DNA of 64,000 nucleotides from Loripinus fragilis (lineage: Eukaryota > Mollusca > Bivalvia > Lucinida > Lucinidae): contig OZ026530.1 of NCBI GenBank assembly GCA_964019695.1, positions 33,400,690 through 33,464,689 of the forward strand, in the 5' to 3' direction. Both the position numbers and the translations under genes were made by a program. Below the pieces are notes generated by a model, which was not told the origin of the DNA, made no database searches, and saw only the letters and a list, made by a program, of their open reading frames with translations. Below, piece by piece: positions 21,241 to 31,842 of this stretch (its first letter is position 1; every line of letters starts with the position of its first letter).

Positions 21241-21468
21241 CCCATATAAGCCTAGCGTCCTTTTGTGGGACGTATGCAAATAGTGCAGACCCAGACCAGA
21301 CGCCGCAGAATATTACGTCTGATCAGGGTCTCCACTGTTTGCTTGCAGAGCGGTTTGTTAAAATTTGATTGAAAAGGAAAAATAACACACAACACACCTT
21401 AAAAAGAAATGGACTATTCAAATAAAATTATTGATAACAGCGGGGAAATTCCATTCGGCTTAAATGGG
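21241..21468. mobile_element. TTAA-flanked MITE (CCCATATAAGCC ends)
   Basis: TTAA at 21237-21240 and 21469-21472 flanks CCCATATAAGCC on the left and GGCTTAAATGGG on the right. No open frame. The four-base target and CCC start are known features of piggyBac-derived MITEs; that assignment is inference. It lies about 0.4 kb beyond the Kv start codon, in the presumed upstream region. Confidence 0.75.
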
Positions 21469-21742
21469 TTAATAAACCTTTTGTTCTGTCGTTTCTCAAT
21501 TTCGACTCCTGATCTCAAGATACAACCAGGCAACCACCAAGTTAGCATTTCGTTCCAATGAAGCATCTAAAGATACGCTGTCAATAATATAAAATTGGCT
21601 ATCTATCATTGTCATTCAGGTGCATGCCAAACTACACAAAAACTTGTTCATTTCTACATGCTCATTACACTGAAACATGAAAAGTAGTTGAGAAATTTGT
21701 GAAAACCCTGTTTTATGGTGAAAAACACTCATTGGGTGAATG

Positions 21743-21820
21743 GATATATGTTGTAGGTCACATTGGAATTGACTCTATGAGGCAATTCCACTGTGTATCA
21801 ACAACATATGTCACTGAAAT
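21743..21820. repeat. Foldback repeat
   Basis: ATATATGTTGTAGGTCACA and TTGGAATTG on the left are complementary to CAATTCCACTGTG and ACAACATATG on the right, with a loop of about 10 bases. The surrounding 21473-22304 has nothing else to report. Confidence 0.55.
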
Positions 21821-22304
21821 TAAGCAAACCTTTTTTTTTTAAAATATACACTAAACATGTATCATGTCCATTGGTTTTCCTCTTTTAAACATCTCAATCT
21901 ACCAAACAGTATTAAAATACCTGTCACTATATGGCAAATGGTTTACATGTCAGCTATATTCATGAACTATAGTATGCTTTTGCTAAGCTGGTAGTTGCAT
22001 AGCAGTAATGTCATTTCGACTTTGAATTTTCGTCCGGAACCTTAATCCCTTCCGTATATACAGGTGCATGTAAGCTCATTTTCAACATTTTTACTGATAA
22101 ATAGATGATCTACATATTTTAAAGATATTACCTTGTAAATTACTTTATAAGTAGTTAAATCCACATGACGACGTCAAATTATTGTCTGTCCCTGCTGCCT
22201 TAACGTTAACTGTTTTACAGGTTCAAACGTAGCATAGTTTATAATATTTGATGAGATTTGCCCATATTTAAGCCCACATGCGATAATTTTTGCGGCTTTT
22301 GCTT

Positions 22305-22531
22305 GGGCCTCGTCGCAAGGAAACCTGTTTACGGGGTTTACGACGGAGAAAGACTCAAACCAAGCTGCTCAGCTACAGAGACTAGCTAGAATATTGAAAT
22401 TTTACATCAAGCAAGTTTAAATGTTATAATTTCCAATGACCGAAAATCAAAGGCGCTAATCAGGCTGCGCGATCTGCGCATTTGTTGTTCGCATGCAACA
22501 AAGTCAGGTTTTTTTTCTCGAGGCGAAGCCC
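22305..22531. mobile_element. MITE, GGGCCTCG family, copy 1
   Basis: It starts GGGCCTCGTCGCAAGG with AAACCTGTTTACGG and ends with the inverse of that terminus (GTCAGGTTTTTT, CTCGAGGCGAAGCCC). It shares AGCTACAGAGACTAGCTAG and GGCGCTAATCAGGCTGCGCG with the copy at 33521-33764. Confidence 0.7.
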
Positions 22532-23124
22532 ACTTGTCCTTAAAATTTACACTGCGGGATGGTAGAGTTTTCTAAAGAACTAACGAAGCGAGCCGAGCAT
22601 CCGTACCTAAGCTTAGCAAAATCTTAAGTAATCCACACACAAAAAGATTTTGACTGAATATGGTTCTTAAGATGCAATCTTTAAAGTCTTAAAAGATTAT
22701 CCTGGTCAGTCAGCGCATTAGCACTGCTTGATCCATGGCTCGATCCTGGCCTAAGCCCTCATTGCTGGTACGTGTGGTAAACCTTATGAGACGCTCAGGT
22801 CTCGGGCTGGTCTGGATCCTAGCTGTCGTACTCAGGGCGGCCCTTTTTATAAAACGGAAACAAGCTTATTTACAGACGAAAGCATGTAAATACACTTCAA
22901 AATTTGATATCAACCCTAAGTACGCTGCACCCGTAGCTTTCAAAGTAAATACTCTTAAAAGAAAAAATGGGTCAGCAAATTTGATAATGCCTGTTATCGC
23001 ATATGCTTTAAATCATTCTTTGACTATTAGAATATTTATCTGAAATAAATTATAATTATAAAGATCTTGGCTAATTCACGATTACTTTGTTAAGCAAAGA
23101 CCTGATGTCAGTTCAGCAGTGATA
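22532..23124. other. Intergenic, no gene seen
   Basis: Nothing supportable. The plus-strand open frame at 22735-23043 has no domain, splice sites or coding-like composition. Confidence 0.45.
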
Positions 23125-23196
23125 GCCGTGATCGTATAGTGGTTAGTACTTCGCGTTGTGGCCGCGACAACCCAGGTTCGAATCCTGGTCACGGCA
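23125..23196 (+). tRNA. tRNA-His (anticodon GTG)
   Basis: A 72-base cloverleaf: acceptor GCCGTGA pairs with TCACGGC, with discriminator A as in eukaryotic tRNA-His. The D arm is GTATAGTGGTTAGTAC. The anticodon stem TCGCG/CGCGA encloses loop TTGTGGC, with anticodon GTG at 23158-23160. The T arm contains the B box GGTTCGAATCC. There is no intron and CCA is not encoded, as expected. A seven-T run about 40 bases downstream could end pol III transcription. Unlike the SINE heads here, all stems pair fully, so it is probably functional. Confidence 0.95.
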
Positions 23197-23673
23197 GTAG
23201 TTGTGATCGTCGCTGTCATGGCACAGCTGAACAAGATTTTTTTCAAGAAAAAGTAGGGAAAAGTATTACTGTGCTTCCAGGTTGTGACTCCTGGTTTTGC
23301 CATTTATTCTTTAATGATGGCGGTCAGACTGCTCCTTTAGGATCAGTCTGATCTGGTACTATTTTGTAAGTAGCTTCTTTTCCTTTCATCTGAGTCATAA
23401 GGCACTGGCAATCAATGAATGAGACACTTTGAAAATATAAATACTGAGCATTTTATAACAAAACACGAATAAATGTCTTTCTTTTTCGGCATGGAATGGA
23501 ATCCTTTATTCTTTCGCACCAATAGTTTACTTCATGATTATATCAATACCCAATGCTGCGAAGTATGAAAATGCTCATGTTTAAAGGACATGGTACATGC
23601 GTTGCTACCCAGTGGGACAAGATCATTGTCCAGGAACAAGCCATTCATCATCCTTTTCCGAACTTGGCATGTT

Positions 23674-23862
23674 TTGTTCTGTTTGATTTGATTCTTTACG
23701 TCCCATCAACAATATTTCAGTTAAACAGGGACGGGTCTTCCTGGGTTGAACCAGTACTAAGCTAGGATAAATGTGTCTTGCTCAAGGACCACAACGCAGT
23801 GACGCCGGTGAGGCTCGAACCCGCAGCCCCTCGTTCTCGAGTCAAGCACTGAGCCACTGTTC
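23674..23862 (-). mobile_element. tRNA-derived SINE, family A (minus strand)
   Basis: It is very close to the copy at 4024-4219: TTTACGTCCCATCAACAATA, GAACCAGTACTAAGCTAGG, GCTCAAGGACCACAACGC, GAGGCTCGAACCCGC and CACTGAGCCACTG. The head is slightly shortened. Confidence 0.75.
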
Positions 23863-23978
23863 TTGTATCTGCAATAGAAGTTTCCGAATGTCACTTAAAA
23901 CTCATCTGATGGTGTACAACTGGCCGATGCAACATCGACTTAGCATGTGACAGATCGCGTACGTACTTAAGAATAGAA

Positions 23979-24214
23979 GGCCTCGACGCGAGAAACCCTG
24001 TCTTCGGATGTTAGCGAACAACAAAGGCGCAGACCAGCCTGCGCATACGCGCAGTCCGATCAGCGCCTTTGTTATTCGCTTAATGGAAAGTATCATATCT
24101 AGACTTGCTTCGAGCGAAATTTCAATTTTCTAACTTGTTTCTGTAGATGAGCAGGCTGGTTTGAATATCACTTTGCCGGAAACCCCGAAGACATGTTTTG
24201 TCGCGACGAGGCCC
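23979..24214. mobile_element. MITE, GGGCCTCG family, copy 2 (opposite orientation)
   Basis: Ends GGCCTCGACGCGAGAAACCCTG and ACATGTTTTGTCGCG-ACGAGGCCC are inverted. The internal hairpin with GGCGCAGACCAGCCTGCGC and GCGCAGTCCGATCAGCGCC is nearly symmetric. Orientation is opposite to 22305-22531 and 33521-33764. Confidence 0.75.
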
Positions 24215-24629
24215 AGATAATAAGTTTTTAAGTTTACTATGTTCTGGGCATCTTTCTGATATGTTACATGTAGCATTTATTGAGCATAGTATCTCAATGG
24301 GCCAGCAGCAAGTATATCGACACTAGAGGCAGTTTTTTCCCATTAAGGGGTCTGTTTTTTACGTTTTAAAATTACAATAATGCTCAGCGTAGCAAGGTCA
24401 AATGTATGTAAAGCTAGCCATAAACAAGGAAATGAAATCATCCTTAATCCACATTCCAAACACCTATTCATAATGTTTATTACAGAAACAAGTTCCCATG
24501 ACCTTAAAGACGACTTCCCTTGTAGGAATGCTGCATCAAGATTTTCTTCAACTTTCTCTAACATTTCATTTGTGAAGTTGTTAATGATGAATATATGGAT
24601 ATGGAGAATATGAATGGAGATTGTTGATA

Positions 24630-25102
24630 CACAAGGACCTCGGACAGTTTCCTATTCAATCTGCCCAAATTTTGAAAGCCTGAGGCTAGGATAATGCCTA
24701 ACTGACAACCATAGTTTTGTGCTTAAATCAAACCTTTACATTTAGTGCACCAAGCAAAATAAAATATTTTGAAAATATTGCATAATTATGTCAGGACTCT
24801 AGGGTTTAGGGGGCGGGGTATTTTTTGTGACCAAATTTTATTTCACAGAAAGTCAAAGTTTCGTCGAGTTTTCCCCTAAATACATGTAAATATAATGTTT
24901 GCGGTATAAAACTTGAGACGAAAGTGATGTGTTTGCATAAAATTCGGGTTGAGAAGATTTCATTGTTTCATCTAAAGAAGTGTGCTGTCAATAACTTTTG
25001 ACTATTACCTGTAATGTTTCAAGGTCATATCATTTTCTTTGAAACTTTTCTCTGGTCATTTTTATAGGCAATCCTTCATTAAGACTGTCCGAGGTCCTTG
25101 TG
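24630..25102. mobile_element. TIR element of about 470 bp (CACAAGGACCTCGGACAG ends)
   Basis: CACAAGGACCTCGGACAGT on the left is mirrored exactly by ACTGTCCGAGGTCCTTGTG minus the first base on the right. TA lies next to the left end and one base outside the right end. The interior is AT-rich with no open frame. Confidence 0.8.
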
Positions 25103-25954
25103 ATACCCCAATTTTCATGCAAGTTGTAAAAATATGTGTAACCACAAACTAACTTATCACTGATTTTGGTATAAGTAAAACGGTGTTCTATTCGATTTTT
25201 ATTGCTCACGAGAATACCTAAAACAATAACAGCTAGAAATGCTCAGGCATATTTTTTATCACTGGAGAAACGTTGGCCTCAAGCTGTTTGCGCTAAGTAT
25301 AAAATTACTCCTAAATGACTGTCAGTCAAGTGCAGCCATAAACTCTTTGGTGTTAACTTACACTTAGGTTTTCAATCGGAACTGCCTCGGCAAATTCCGC
25401 GTGATTCCGTAGAATCAGACCAAGGTGTATATCGAGGATCTACTTTGATAACGCAGGTGATAACGTGGCGCTGACGTTATATAATGTGACGCTGACGTCA
25501 CATAAACCATGTTAACACAATAACAAGTGTGAATGCAGCAAAACAAACGGCATAAATGATTTTTTTTTCAATAAAATATCGCCATAGCGATATTTTATTG
25601 AAAAAAAAAACCCATATAATTCATTTATTCTGCGGATTAAACTTTTCGGATAATAAGAATAATCGATTTTAATAGAGCTGAGCCCACATGCTACAGAACT
25701 AATTTTCCATACGCCAGTTCCAGCTTACAAAATGCAGCTCTTGGTACATACATGTAGTACTACGCGTAATGCTCCTTACATACACCCGAGCCATGATTCG
25801 ATTCTCGAATTGTGACAGACTTCCCGAATTAATGTTATGTTTTAAGAGTATGTATTTTCATCAACCCCATTGTTCCCCAAATGCGTTCTAGAATTATGTG
25901 TTGAGTGTATGAGTTAATTAGGTCATATGCTGACTCGATACACTAAGGTTGTAT
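25103..25954. other. Intergenic with a perfect short hairpin
   Basis: No gene seen. The hairpin at 25561-25608 is listed separately. Around 25450-25510 there are short repeats of TGACGTTATATAATG and GCTGACGTCACATAA type. Confidence 0.45.
25561..25608. repeat. Perfect 22-bp inverted repeat
   Basis: Arms 25561-25582 and 25587-25608 are exactly complementary around the loop CATA (CAATAAAATATCGC against GCGATATTTTATTG plus T/A runs). Probably a foldback remnant. Confidence 0.85.
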
Positions 25955-26110
25955 GTTTGTTTGTGTTTAACGTCCCATAAACGGAGACGGGGCCACAGCT
26001 TAAAGTCTCATCAAACATAATGGTGAAGCTGGGTATCGACTTCGCGAGCTCTGACTTACAAGTCGAGTGGTTTAGCTTATACACCTCAGTGGTTCCTGCT
26101 AAGTCAACGG
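25955..26110 (-). mobile_element. tRNA-derived SINE-like repeat, third family (minus strand)
   Basis: GTTTGTTTGTGTTTAACGTC on the plus strand is the reverse of an A-rich tail with GACGTTAAACAC, as in other molluscan SINE tails. The other end, AAGTCGAGTGGTTTAGC and CACCTCAGTGGTT, resembles a reversed tRNA head. No second copy is seen in this window. Confidence 0.45.
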
Positions 26111-26217
26111 GCTGAAACATTAACCTATTAAGTGAGGCGAGATAGTGCCCAGATTTGCCTGAGTACTCATGCTAAAAAAAGAAGGCCACCCTTAGCGTTG
26201 TATGATATGGTCATGTA

Positions 26218-27118
26218 ATGGTCCCTTACTTTGCATACATGTATTTCGAGGCACACTTACAGGCCAATGACATTGTGGTTGAATTCCTTTACCCGCACGT
26301 CCTGTCGATCTATCAGACTGTCGAATACAATTTTGTCCTCCAGCGAAACCATGCCCAACCCCATGCCTGCAATATGGCAAGGAACTGTTTGCAAGATTCC
26401 AGACTGGCCATTCATTTAAGAAATGAATTCAATTTTTGGAATGTTCATGGAATCATGAATACTTCGGGTCTCTTGCAAAGTTAACGTGAAGCCCGAAGAA
26501 GGGCTTCACGTTAACTTTGCAAGAGACCCGAAGTATTCATGATTCCATGAACATTCCAAAAATTGAATTTATTACTTATATTTACATTTTATATTATCAG
26601 TCAAGTATCAATTTTCAATTTTTACCTAACTTGGCTGTTTTTCCAGATATTTAGAATTAAATCAGATATAACGTAGGGTTTGGAATAGCCAAAGCGCCGA
26701 ATTGCCGCGCTTAACGTCATGGCGATACGTGTTCAACGCCATGCAAACGTCAGTAAACAAGCAGCGTTATTGGATGGACTTGACGTTAGCCCGCTCAAAT
26801 GGCGCGTATGAGGATGTGGCTTAAATCGATTTGTTCATGATGGTATGAACCACATCTCAAATGTAAAGGCTCGTCTAAAGACTCGCAGTGGAAATGTAAA
26901 TATATCCCCTTATCTTTCCCCAATCGAACACCTCTGAGATATTCTAGGTCAGCAGGTATGTGACTTGTATCTCTTCCAGCTGCCACATTACCCTAACTGG
27001 AACCCTGGCTAGTGAACAATGGCAAGGCATTCCACAGGGATACATACGCAGGCTTCTTCTAAGCATGCGCAATAGGTTCACAGAGTGCATTAATAAAGGT
27101 TGTGGTCACTATATATAT
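26218..27118 (+). pseudogene. Dead Tc1-like transposase fragment
   Basis: Two blocks resemble the C-terminal catalytic half of Tc1/mariner DD34E transposases. Block 1 (26218-26415) reads YPHVLSIYQTVEYNFVLQ then RNHAQPHACNMARNCLQD, matching the family motif HDNARPH; the catalytic Asp is Asn. Block 2 (26908-27115) reads PYLSPIEHL, then a TGA at 26935-26937 where the family has Trp, then DILGQQVCD and, in another frame, EQWQGIPQGYIRRLLLSM. The N-terminal DNA-binding part is not found. An inverted repeat and about 330 bp of unrelated DNA separate the blocks. The element is therefore inactive. Assignment rests on motif memory only. Confidence 0.75.
26426..26569. repeat. Perfect 69-bp inverted repeat, 6-base loop
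   Basis: Arms 26426-26494 and 26501-26569 are identical in reverse complement over all 69 positions, around the loop GAAGAA. The left arm starts AATTCAATTTTTGGAATG and ends AACGTGAAGCCC. It directly follows block 1 of the Tc1-like remnant. A transcript would form a long perfect hairpin. Confidence 0.95.
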
Positions 27119-27520
27119 GGGCGATGGACATTTATTTGTTTTAGCCCGAATAAAACAATTGAACTCGAACTTGAACTATATAAGATATTAACTTACAATA
27201 AATTTGTAATCACATATTCATGCCTATGCTTATTTTCAACAAAGCGGGTGAATTGGGATACCGTCAGTTTTAGCATGAGTATAAAGGTAGTAGTTGAACA
27301 GACCTTGAGGTCAGCAACACAAAATAAGCATATACTTGAGCATGCTCATAAATGATAAAATGCCAACAGTTGTGCGTCTATTCCCCAAGGAAGAGGTTTG
27401 AATCTTTTATTCATGCTCAACTTAAATCAACATAAACTTTATCATGGCCTCAAGATAAAGACTCATCTTATGGAGCAGCCCATATACGGTATTCGATCAG
27501 CTCAGGCTTTCACCATGATT

Positions 27521-27746
27521 GAGCCACGACATGAGATTTCCATCAATGCGGTATGAGCGACCAGCAGAGCATCAGATCAGCCTGCGCATACGCGCAGTCT
27601 GATCAGAGCCTTTACTAGTCGTTTGAATAGTCTATGACTGTAAAGCTACTGACCGAACATCATTTGGAGTTTCTAAGCTTATTAGGAGGCCGGACAGGCT
27701 TGTCATACCAGTCTACCACATTGTAGGAAATCACGTGCCACGGCTC
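27521..27746. mobile_element. MITE, GAGCC family, uninterrupted copy
   Basis: GAGCCACGACATGAGATTTC on the left is mirrored by GAAATCACGTGCCACGGCTC on the right. The interior has the hairpin GATCAGCCTGCGCATACG / CGCAGTCTGATC, then CTAAGCTTATTAGGAGGCC. The same interior flanks the insertion in the copy at 44830-46160, so this copy serves as its empty site. Confidence 0.8.
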
Positions 27747-27867
27747 ATATGTTTTGAAACAAAGACATATCTTATCAATTTATTGTGTCACTCCTATCAA
27801 TCATTCCTTATCAGTTATAGAAATGGAACATATTGTTTTGCTCATTTTCCTCTCATCTGGTAATTTC

Positions 27868-28139
27868 TGTTTGTTTTGTTTTTGTTTGATTTGTTGCTTT
27901 ACGTCCTAAGTCAACAGCTATGGTCATGGCGGAACGGTCAGTTCACCTAACCACACTTTTTCCTGGGAAAACTTGAACAAGCGGTTAACCAGTACTTCGT
28001 GCGCATACTTTCGCTTGTAACTGACAACAACCCTTCTTGAACGATTCAGCGGAAGGGAGGAGAATGACCGTAGAAATTATTTCACGATCAATCTCCACGA
28101 AAGTATGGGATCGGGCCGGGATCGAACTCGCGACCCCTG
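27868..28139 (-). mobile_element. tRNA-derived SINE, family B (minus strand)
   Basis: Read on the minus strand, it has a B-box-like GAGTTCGATCCCGGCCCG, then CCCATACTTTCGTGGAG and TGAAATAATTTCTACGG. The body has GAAGTACTGGTTAACCGC, and the A-rich tail follows GACGTAAAGCAACAAATC. It is mirrored by the copy at 28898-29252. Confidence 0.8.
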
Positions 28140-28331
28140 AATATTTATGTTTGTTCTTGATTCTGTTGTATATGTGTGTGTGGCTGCATGTGCGGATCCA
28201 AAGGGGGCGGGGCAGTAGAAGATCACACGTGGCTATAGGTTTCATTAGAAACGCTTGTACGGACTCCCTGGAGAAGCAGTTGGACCCTATGGCGTCAATC
28301 GCTTCTTGAGGACCGCTATGAAAAAATGAAG

Positions 28332-28536
28332 CCCTTAAAGCGCCAATCACGACTGCAACAGACAACAAATTTTGCAACATATTTCCTAATTTTCAGATGA
28401 AATAAGGAAAAATATCATGAGAATTGTCTGCCAGCAGACAATTCTCATGAAATAGCATGCATTGTTTGTTATTTTTGAAAAAGCGGCAATATTTGAAATT
28501 GTCGTCTGCTGCAAATTCTAGGTGGCGCTTTAAGGT
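28332..28536. mobile_element. MITE, CCTTTAAAGCGCC family, copy 1
   Basis: Ends CCCTTAAAGCGCCAATCAC and GGTGGCGCTTTAAGG are inverted. The central hairpin is ATGAGAATTGTCTGCC / GGCAGACAATTCTCAT with CAGCA at the turn. It is the mirror image of the copy at 28674-28878. Confidence 0.8.
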
Positions 28537-28673
28537 TTAAACAACTTTGTTAGGACCTCCTGACGAAATACTCTGGATCCGCGCATGGAATGTAGGCGTT
28601 TTGTTCAAGTTTTGCCATTTCTTGTTTTTCAATCATCTCGCTGAGGAAAGGAAAGCTGGCTGCTTTAGTTTAA

Positions 28674-28878
28674 CCTTTAAAGCGCCACCTATAATTTGGA
28701 GCAGACGACAATTTCAAATTTTGCCGCTTTTTCAAAAATAACAAATAAGACATGATATTTCATGAGAATCGTCTGCTGGCAGACGATTCTCATGAAATCA
28801 TACCTTATTTTTAACGAAAATTTGGAAAGATTTCGCAAGATTTGTCGCCTGCTGCAGTTGTGATTGGCGCTTTAAGGG
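28674..28878. mobile_element. MITE, CCTTTAAAGCGCC family, copy 2 (inverted)
   Basis: It starts CCTTTAAAGCGCCACC and ends GATTGGCGCTTTAAGGG, with the central hairpin CATGAGAATCGTCTGC. Sequence order is the reverse of 28332-28536. TTAA borders the left end and TTGA the right end. Confidence 0.8.
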
Positions 28879-28897
28879 TTGAATGTATTCTTGTTCA

Positions 28898-29252
28898 ACT
28901 ATGGAGCTACAGACACGTTTCTGACAGCAGATCCAGGGGTCGCGAGTTCGATCCCGGCCCGGTCCCATACTTTCGTGGAGATTGATCATGAAATAATTTC
29001 TACGGTCACCGGCCTGGTCCTATACTTTCGTGTAGATTGATCATGAAATAATTTCTACGGCCATTCTCCTCCCTTCCGCTGAATCATTCAAGAAGGGTTG
29101 TTGACAGTAACAAGCGAAAGTATGTGCACGAAGTACTGGTTAACTGCTTGTTCAAGCTTGCCCAGGAAAAAGTGTGGTTATGTGAACTGACCGTCCAGCC
29201 ATGAACATAGCTGTTGACTTGGGACGTAAAGTAACAAAACAAACAAAACAAA
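28898..29252 (+). mobile_element. tRNA-derived SINE, family B, with a 60-bp internal duplication
   Basis: The head includes GGGTCGCGAGTTCGATCCCG (B box). The block with ATACTTTCGTG, GATTGATCATGAAATAATTT and CTACGG occurs twice in a row (about 28970-29064). The body has GAAGTACTGGTTAACTGC and the end is GACGTAAAGTAACAAAACAA. Opposite orientation to 27868-28139. Confidence 0.8.
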
Positions 29253-30353
29253 TGTGGTGTCTTTGTCTGTGTTTACCGCATGGTGTCAATTCTGTTGTCG
29301 TTAGTTCATTGTTGTTTCTGTATGTGGGTGGGGGCTGATATGTGGATTTTTGGAAAAGTACTTTGTGTCCTTTCTAGTTTTGCAAACATGTCGCTGAAGA
29401 AGAGAATCTTACATGACTGTTTTACTTTGATTATATGCTTGCTCAAATGTGGCGTCCATTCTGTTGTCGTTTGTTCATTATTGTATTTCCTATTTTTTTC
29501 TGCGTGTGTGTGGGAGGGGGGGATGATATGTGGATTTTTGGTATAGATTATTGTCCTTTCTAGTTTTGCAAACCTGTCGCTGAGCAAGAGAAATTATATT
29601 CTTGCTCAAATGTGGTGCCTTAGTTAGTCTGTGTTTACCGCATGGTGTATATTCTCAAGCGCTGGTTCTGTATGTATTCTCCCTTGGTGTCACAACACTA
29701 CAATGACCCACCCAGCTCATCGCCATCTCCGCAAGCGGAGATGGCGTTGAGGTGGTTTATCATTCAAAAGAGCATCACTTTCGTTGGAAACAGCTTTCAA
29801 ATGGCTTTTGTACTTTCATTTAGCAGATGAAACCCACTTTAGTTAATTGTTGAAAGATGGCAAACGTTTTTGTAAAGCTTATACGTCATGTGGTGCCTTT
29901 GTATTGTTTGTGTTCTCCGTATGTTGTCCATTCTCTTCTGCTTGTCCTAACTAATCTTGCAATCCTGTTGCTGAGGAAGAGTGAGCATACTGCTTTACTT
30001 TAATTGTTATCTAGCTTTTATGTGGCGTCTTTGTTTTGCTTTGTTCTCCTCATGGTGTCAATTCTTTTGTCGTTGGTTCATTGTTGTTTGCCCTATTGTT
30101 TATTTGTATGAGGAAGATTGGATGTTTGTGCTTTGTCCTCTTGAAGGATGACAGTAATAATTGACTAAGTTTGCAACGTATGGTAGCATGTCTTAATGAT
30201 GTAGCAAGAGCCCTTCTGTGAAAATTACCTGTATGTGTCGTACAACACTAAAATGACCCACCCAGCTCATCGCAAACTCCGCTTGAGATGAGGTGGATGT
30301 GTCATTTAATAGATAACCACTATCGTTTGAAACAGCCTTCAAATGGTTTCTGG

Positions 30354-30530
30354 GGAGAGCAGTGGCTCAGTTGTAGAGTGCTTGACTCGAGACTGAGGGG
30401 CCGCCGGTTCGATCCTCACCGGCGGCGCTGCGTTGTGTCATGTAACCTACCTTAGTACTGGTTCAACCTAGGATATAACTGAAAGATTGTTGATGGGGCG
30501 TAAAGAATGAAATCAAACAAAATCAAATGA
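30354..30530 (+). mobile_element. tRNA-derived SINE, family A, with intact head
   Basis: The A-box-like AGTGGCTCAGTTGTAGAGTG is followed by the B-box-like GCCGGTTCGATCCTCACC, then CTTAGTACTGGTTCAACCTA and ATTGTTGATGGGGCGTAAAG with an A-rich tail. This is the best-preserved head of family A in the window; stems do not pair well enough for a tRNA gene. Confidence 0.8.
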
Positions 30531-31019
30531 CTTCTGGCCTTTTAGTCAGAAGACTATAACCTGCATTAGTTAAGTGCTGAAAGATGGCAGCTTATTTTGA
30601 AAAGCTTATACGTGTGATATAGTTCTTTGTGTTCTTTCTAATATTGCAATCATGTTGCTGAGGAAGAGATAGCTGGCTGCTTTCTTTGAAATGTTTTCTT
30701 GCTTTTTATGTGGCATTAATATCTGTTTTCTTATGTCTCTCCCTCGTGGTGTCCGCACTTCGGCGGTAATGCAGCTGTCGTTGATTCATTGTATATTGCT
30801 AATCACACTGTTTGTGGAAGTTTGTGCTTTATTATTTTCTATGTTTTTCTTTGTGTCCTTTCGAGTTTTACAATCCCCTCTCCGTCAACTTTGGTTATGT
30901 TCTTACGTTTATGTGTATCTTTTGTTAGACGTTGTCCTTGTATCTTTCTCTCAAGGTGCCATGGGTTTGGTTTGTGATCTGGGATCGTGGCATTTCCTGG
31001 TCAATCACAGGTCACGAAT

Positions 31020-31090
31020 CAGCAAAACAACAACAGAGTAAGTAGCAAGTGAATTTGGTCAAATTTACTTGCTGCTTACTCTGTTGTTAC
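31020..31090. repeat. Foldback repeat
   Basis: CAACAACAGAGTAAGTAGCA and AGTGAATTT pair with AAATTTACTTGCTGC and TTACTCTGTTGTT around a short loop. Confidence 0.7.
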
Positions 31091-31617
31091 TGCTGCTGCT
31101 GATGGTGATGGTGTGTTGAGGCTTAACCTCGTTTTCAACTTTAATCATTTTCATATTCCTGATGTTTTTAAAGTTTTTCTTCTATTTGTTTTCAGAAAAA
31201 TTTTCGTAAGAGCTCTTGTCATGTCACGACCTCGCTGTAACTAGAAAAGCTGCTCTTGAACGGTTTACCAGTACTTGATGTATGCATACTCTTGGCAATA
31301 ACCGTCAAAAGTTGCTGCTGAATAAGTGGAAGGGAGAGAATTATCTCTGTTAAAATACATGGCTGACCTGGTGTTTGCACCAGACTCCTAGATAAGAATG
31401 CATAGGAAATAAATCTTCTGAACTCAAAACCTAAATACGAGTATATGCTGTCTGTATGATTTTTTGTGTGTGTGTTTTTGTGGGTTTTTTTTGTGTGTGA
31501 CATTTGTCAAATCGCGTCGCCTTTTGTTGCGATTCTTAGAAATTAGATTACCAGTCTCTATTTCTACCAACTGCCTTATGCATACCGGTAAATTTGCTTG
31601 TAATATGTACAATCAAC

Positions 31618-31715
31618 AGATCAATCAATCAATCAATCAGTCATTGATTAATTAATCATTGATTGATCAATCATTCAGCCATTCATTAATTGATTTATCG
31701 ATTGAATGAGAGTTT
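31618..31715. repeat. ATCA/TGAT microsatellite and palindrome
   Basis: ATCAATCAATCAATCAGTC passes into TGATTAATTAATCATTGATT and its inverse. Simple-sequence DNA, just upstream of the first lectin exon. Confidence 0.85.
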
Positions 31716-31741
31716 GAGTGATTTTTTTGCTTGTTTTACAG

Positions 31742-31842
31742 CGGCTGTGTGTCACGGTTGCTGCCCTGACGAATGGGTAACATTCCGCGGTTCCTGCTAC
31801 TTATTTGGCGAGTCTTCGACTTACAATCATACAGATGCTGAG
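31742..31842 (+). CDS. Lectin domain exon A
   Basis: The acceptor TTGTTTTACAG ends at 31741 and the donor GAG-GTAAGG starts at 31843. It encodes CHGCCPDEWVTFRGSCYLFG, the start of the domain. Two bases complete a split codon at its 5' end. Confidence 0.85.

Larger units (their letters stand above)
28600..30960. repeat. Degenerate long repeats upstream of the lectin
   Basis: Between SINEs and MITEs, one composition recurs. TTGCAAACATGTCGCTGAAG-like blocks are near 28630, 29380, 29565, 29960 and 30645. CATGGTGTCAATTCTGTTGT-like blocks are near 29280, 29450, 30055 and 30750. AATGACCCACCCAGCTCATC blocks are near 29703 and 30253. Spacing is irregular. This looks like an old, partly deleted tandem or segmental duplication. 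Hydrophobic open frames here are by-products of T-rich sequence. Confidence 0.6.

Noticed and set aside
22735..23043. 102-codon plus-strand open frame
   Set aside because: No domain, splice sites or sensible composition; probably chance.
26795..26986. Minus-strand open frame
   Set aside because: It is antisense to the second block of the Tc1-like transposase remnant.
30354..30430. tRNA gene at the SINE head
   Set aside because: A and B boxes are present but the acceptor and anticodon stems do not pair fully, and the SINE body follows directly.
30691..31041. Hydrophobic open frame as the missing lectin signal-peptide exon
   Set aside because: It lies in the degenerate T-rich repeats (the same block recurs near 29280, 29450 and 30055) and has no good donor in the required phase.
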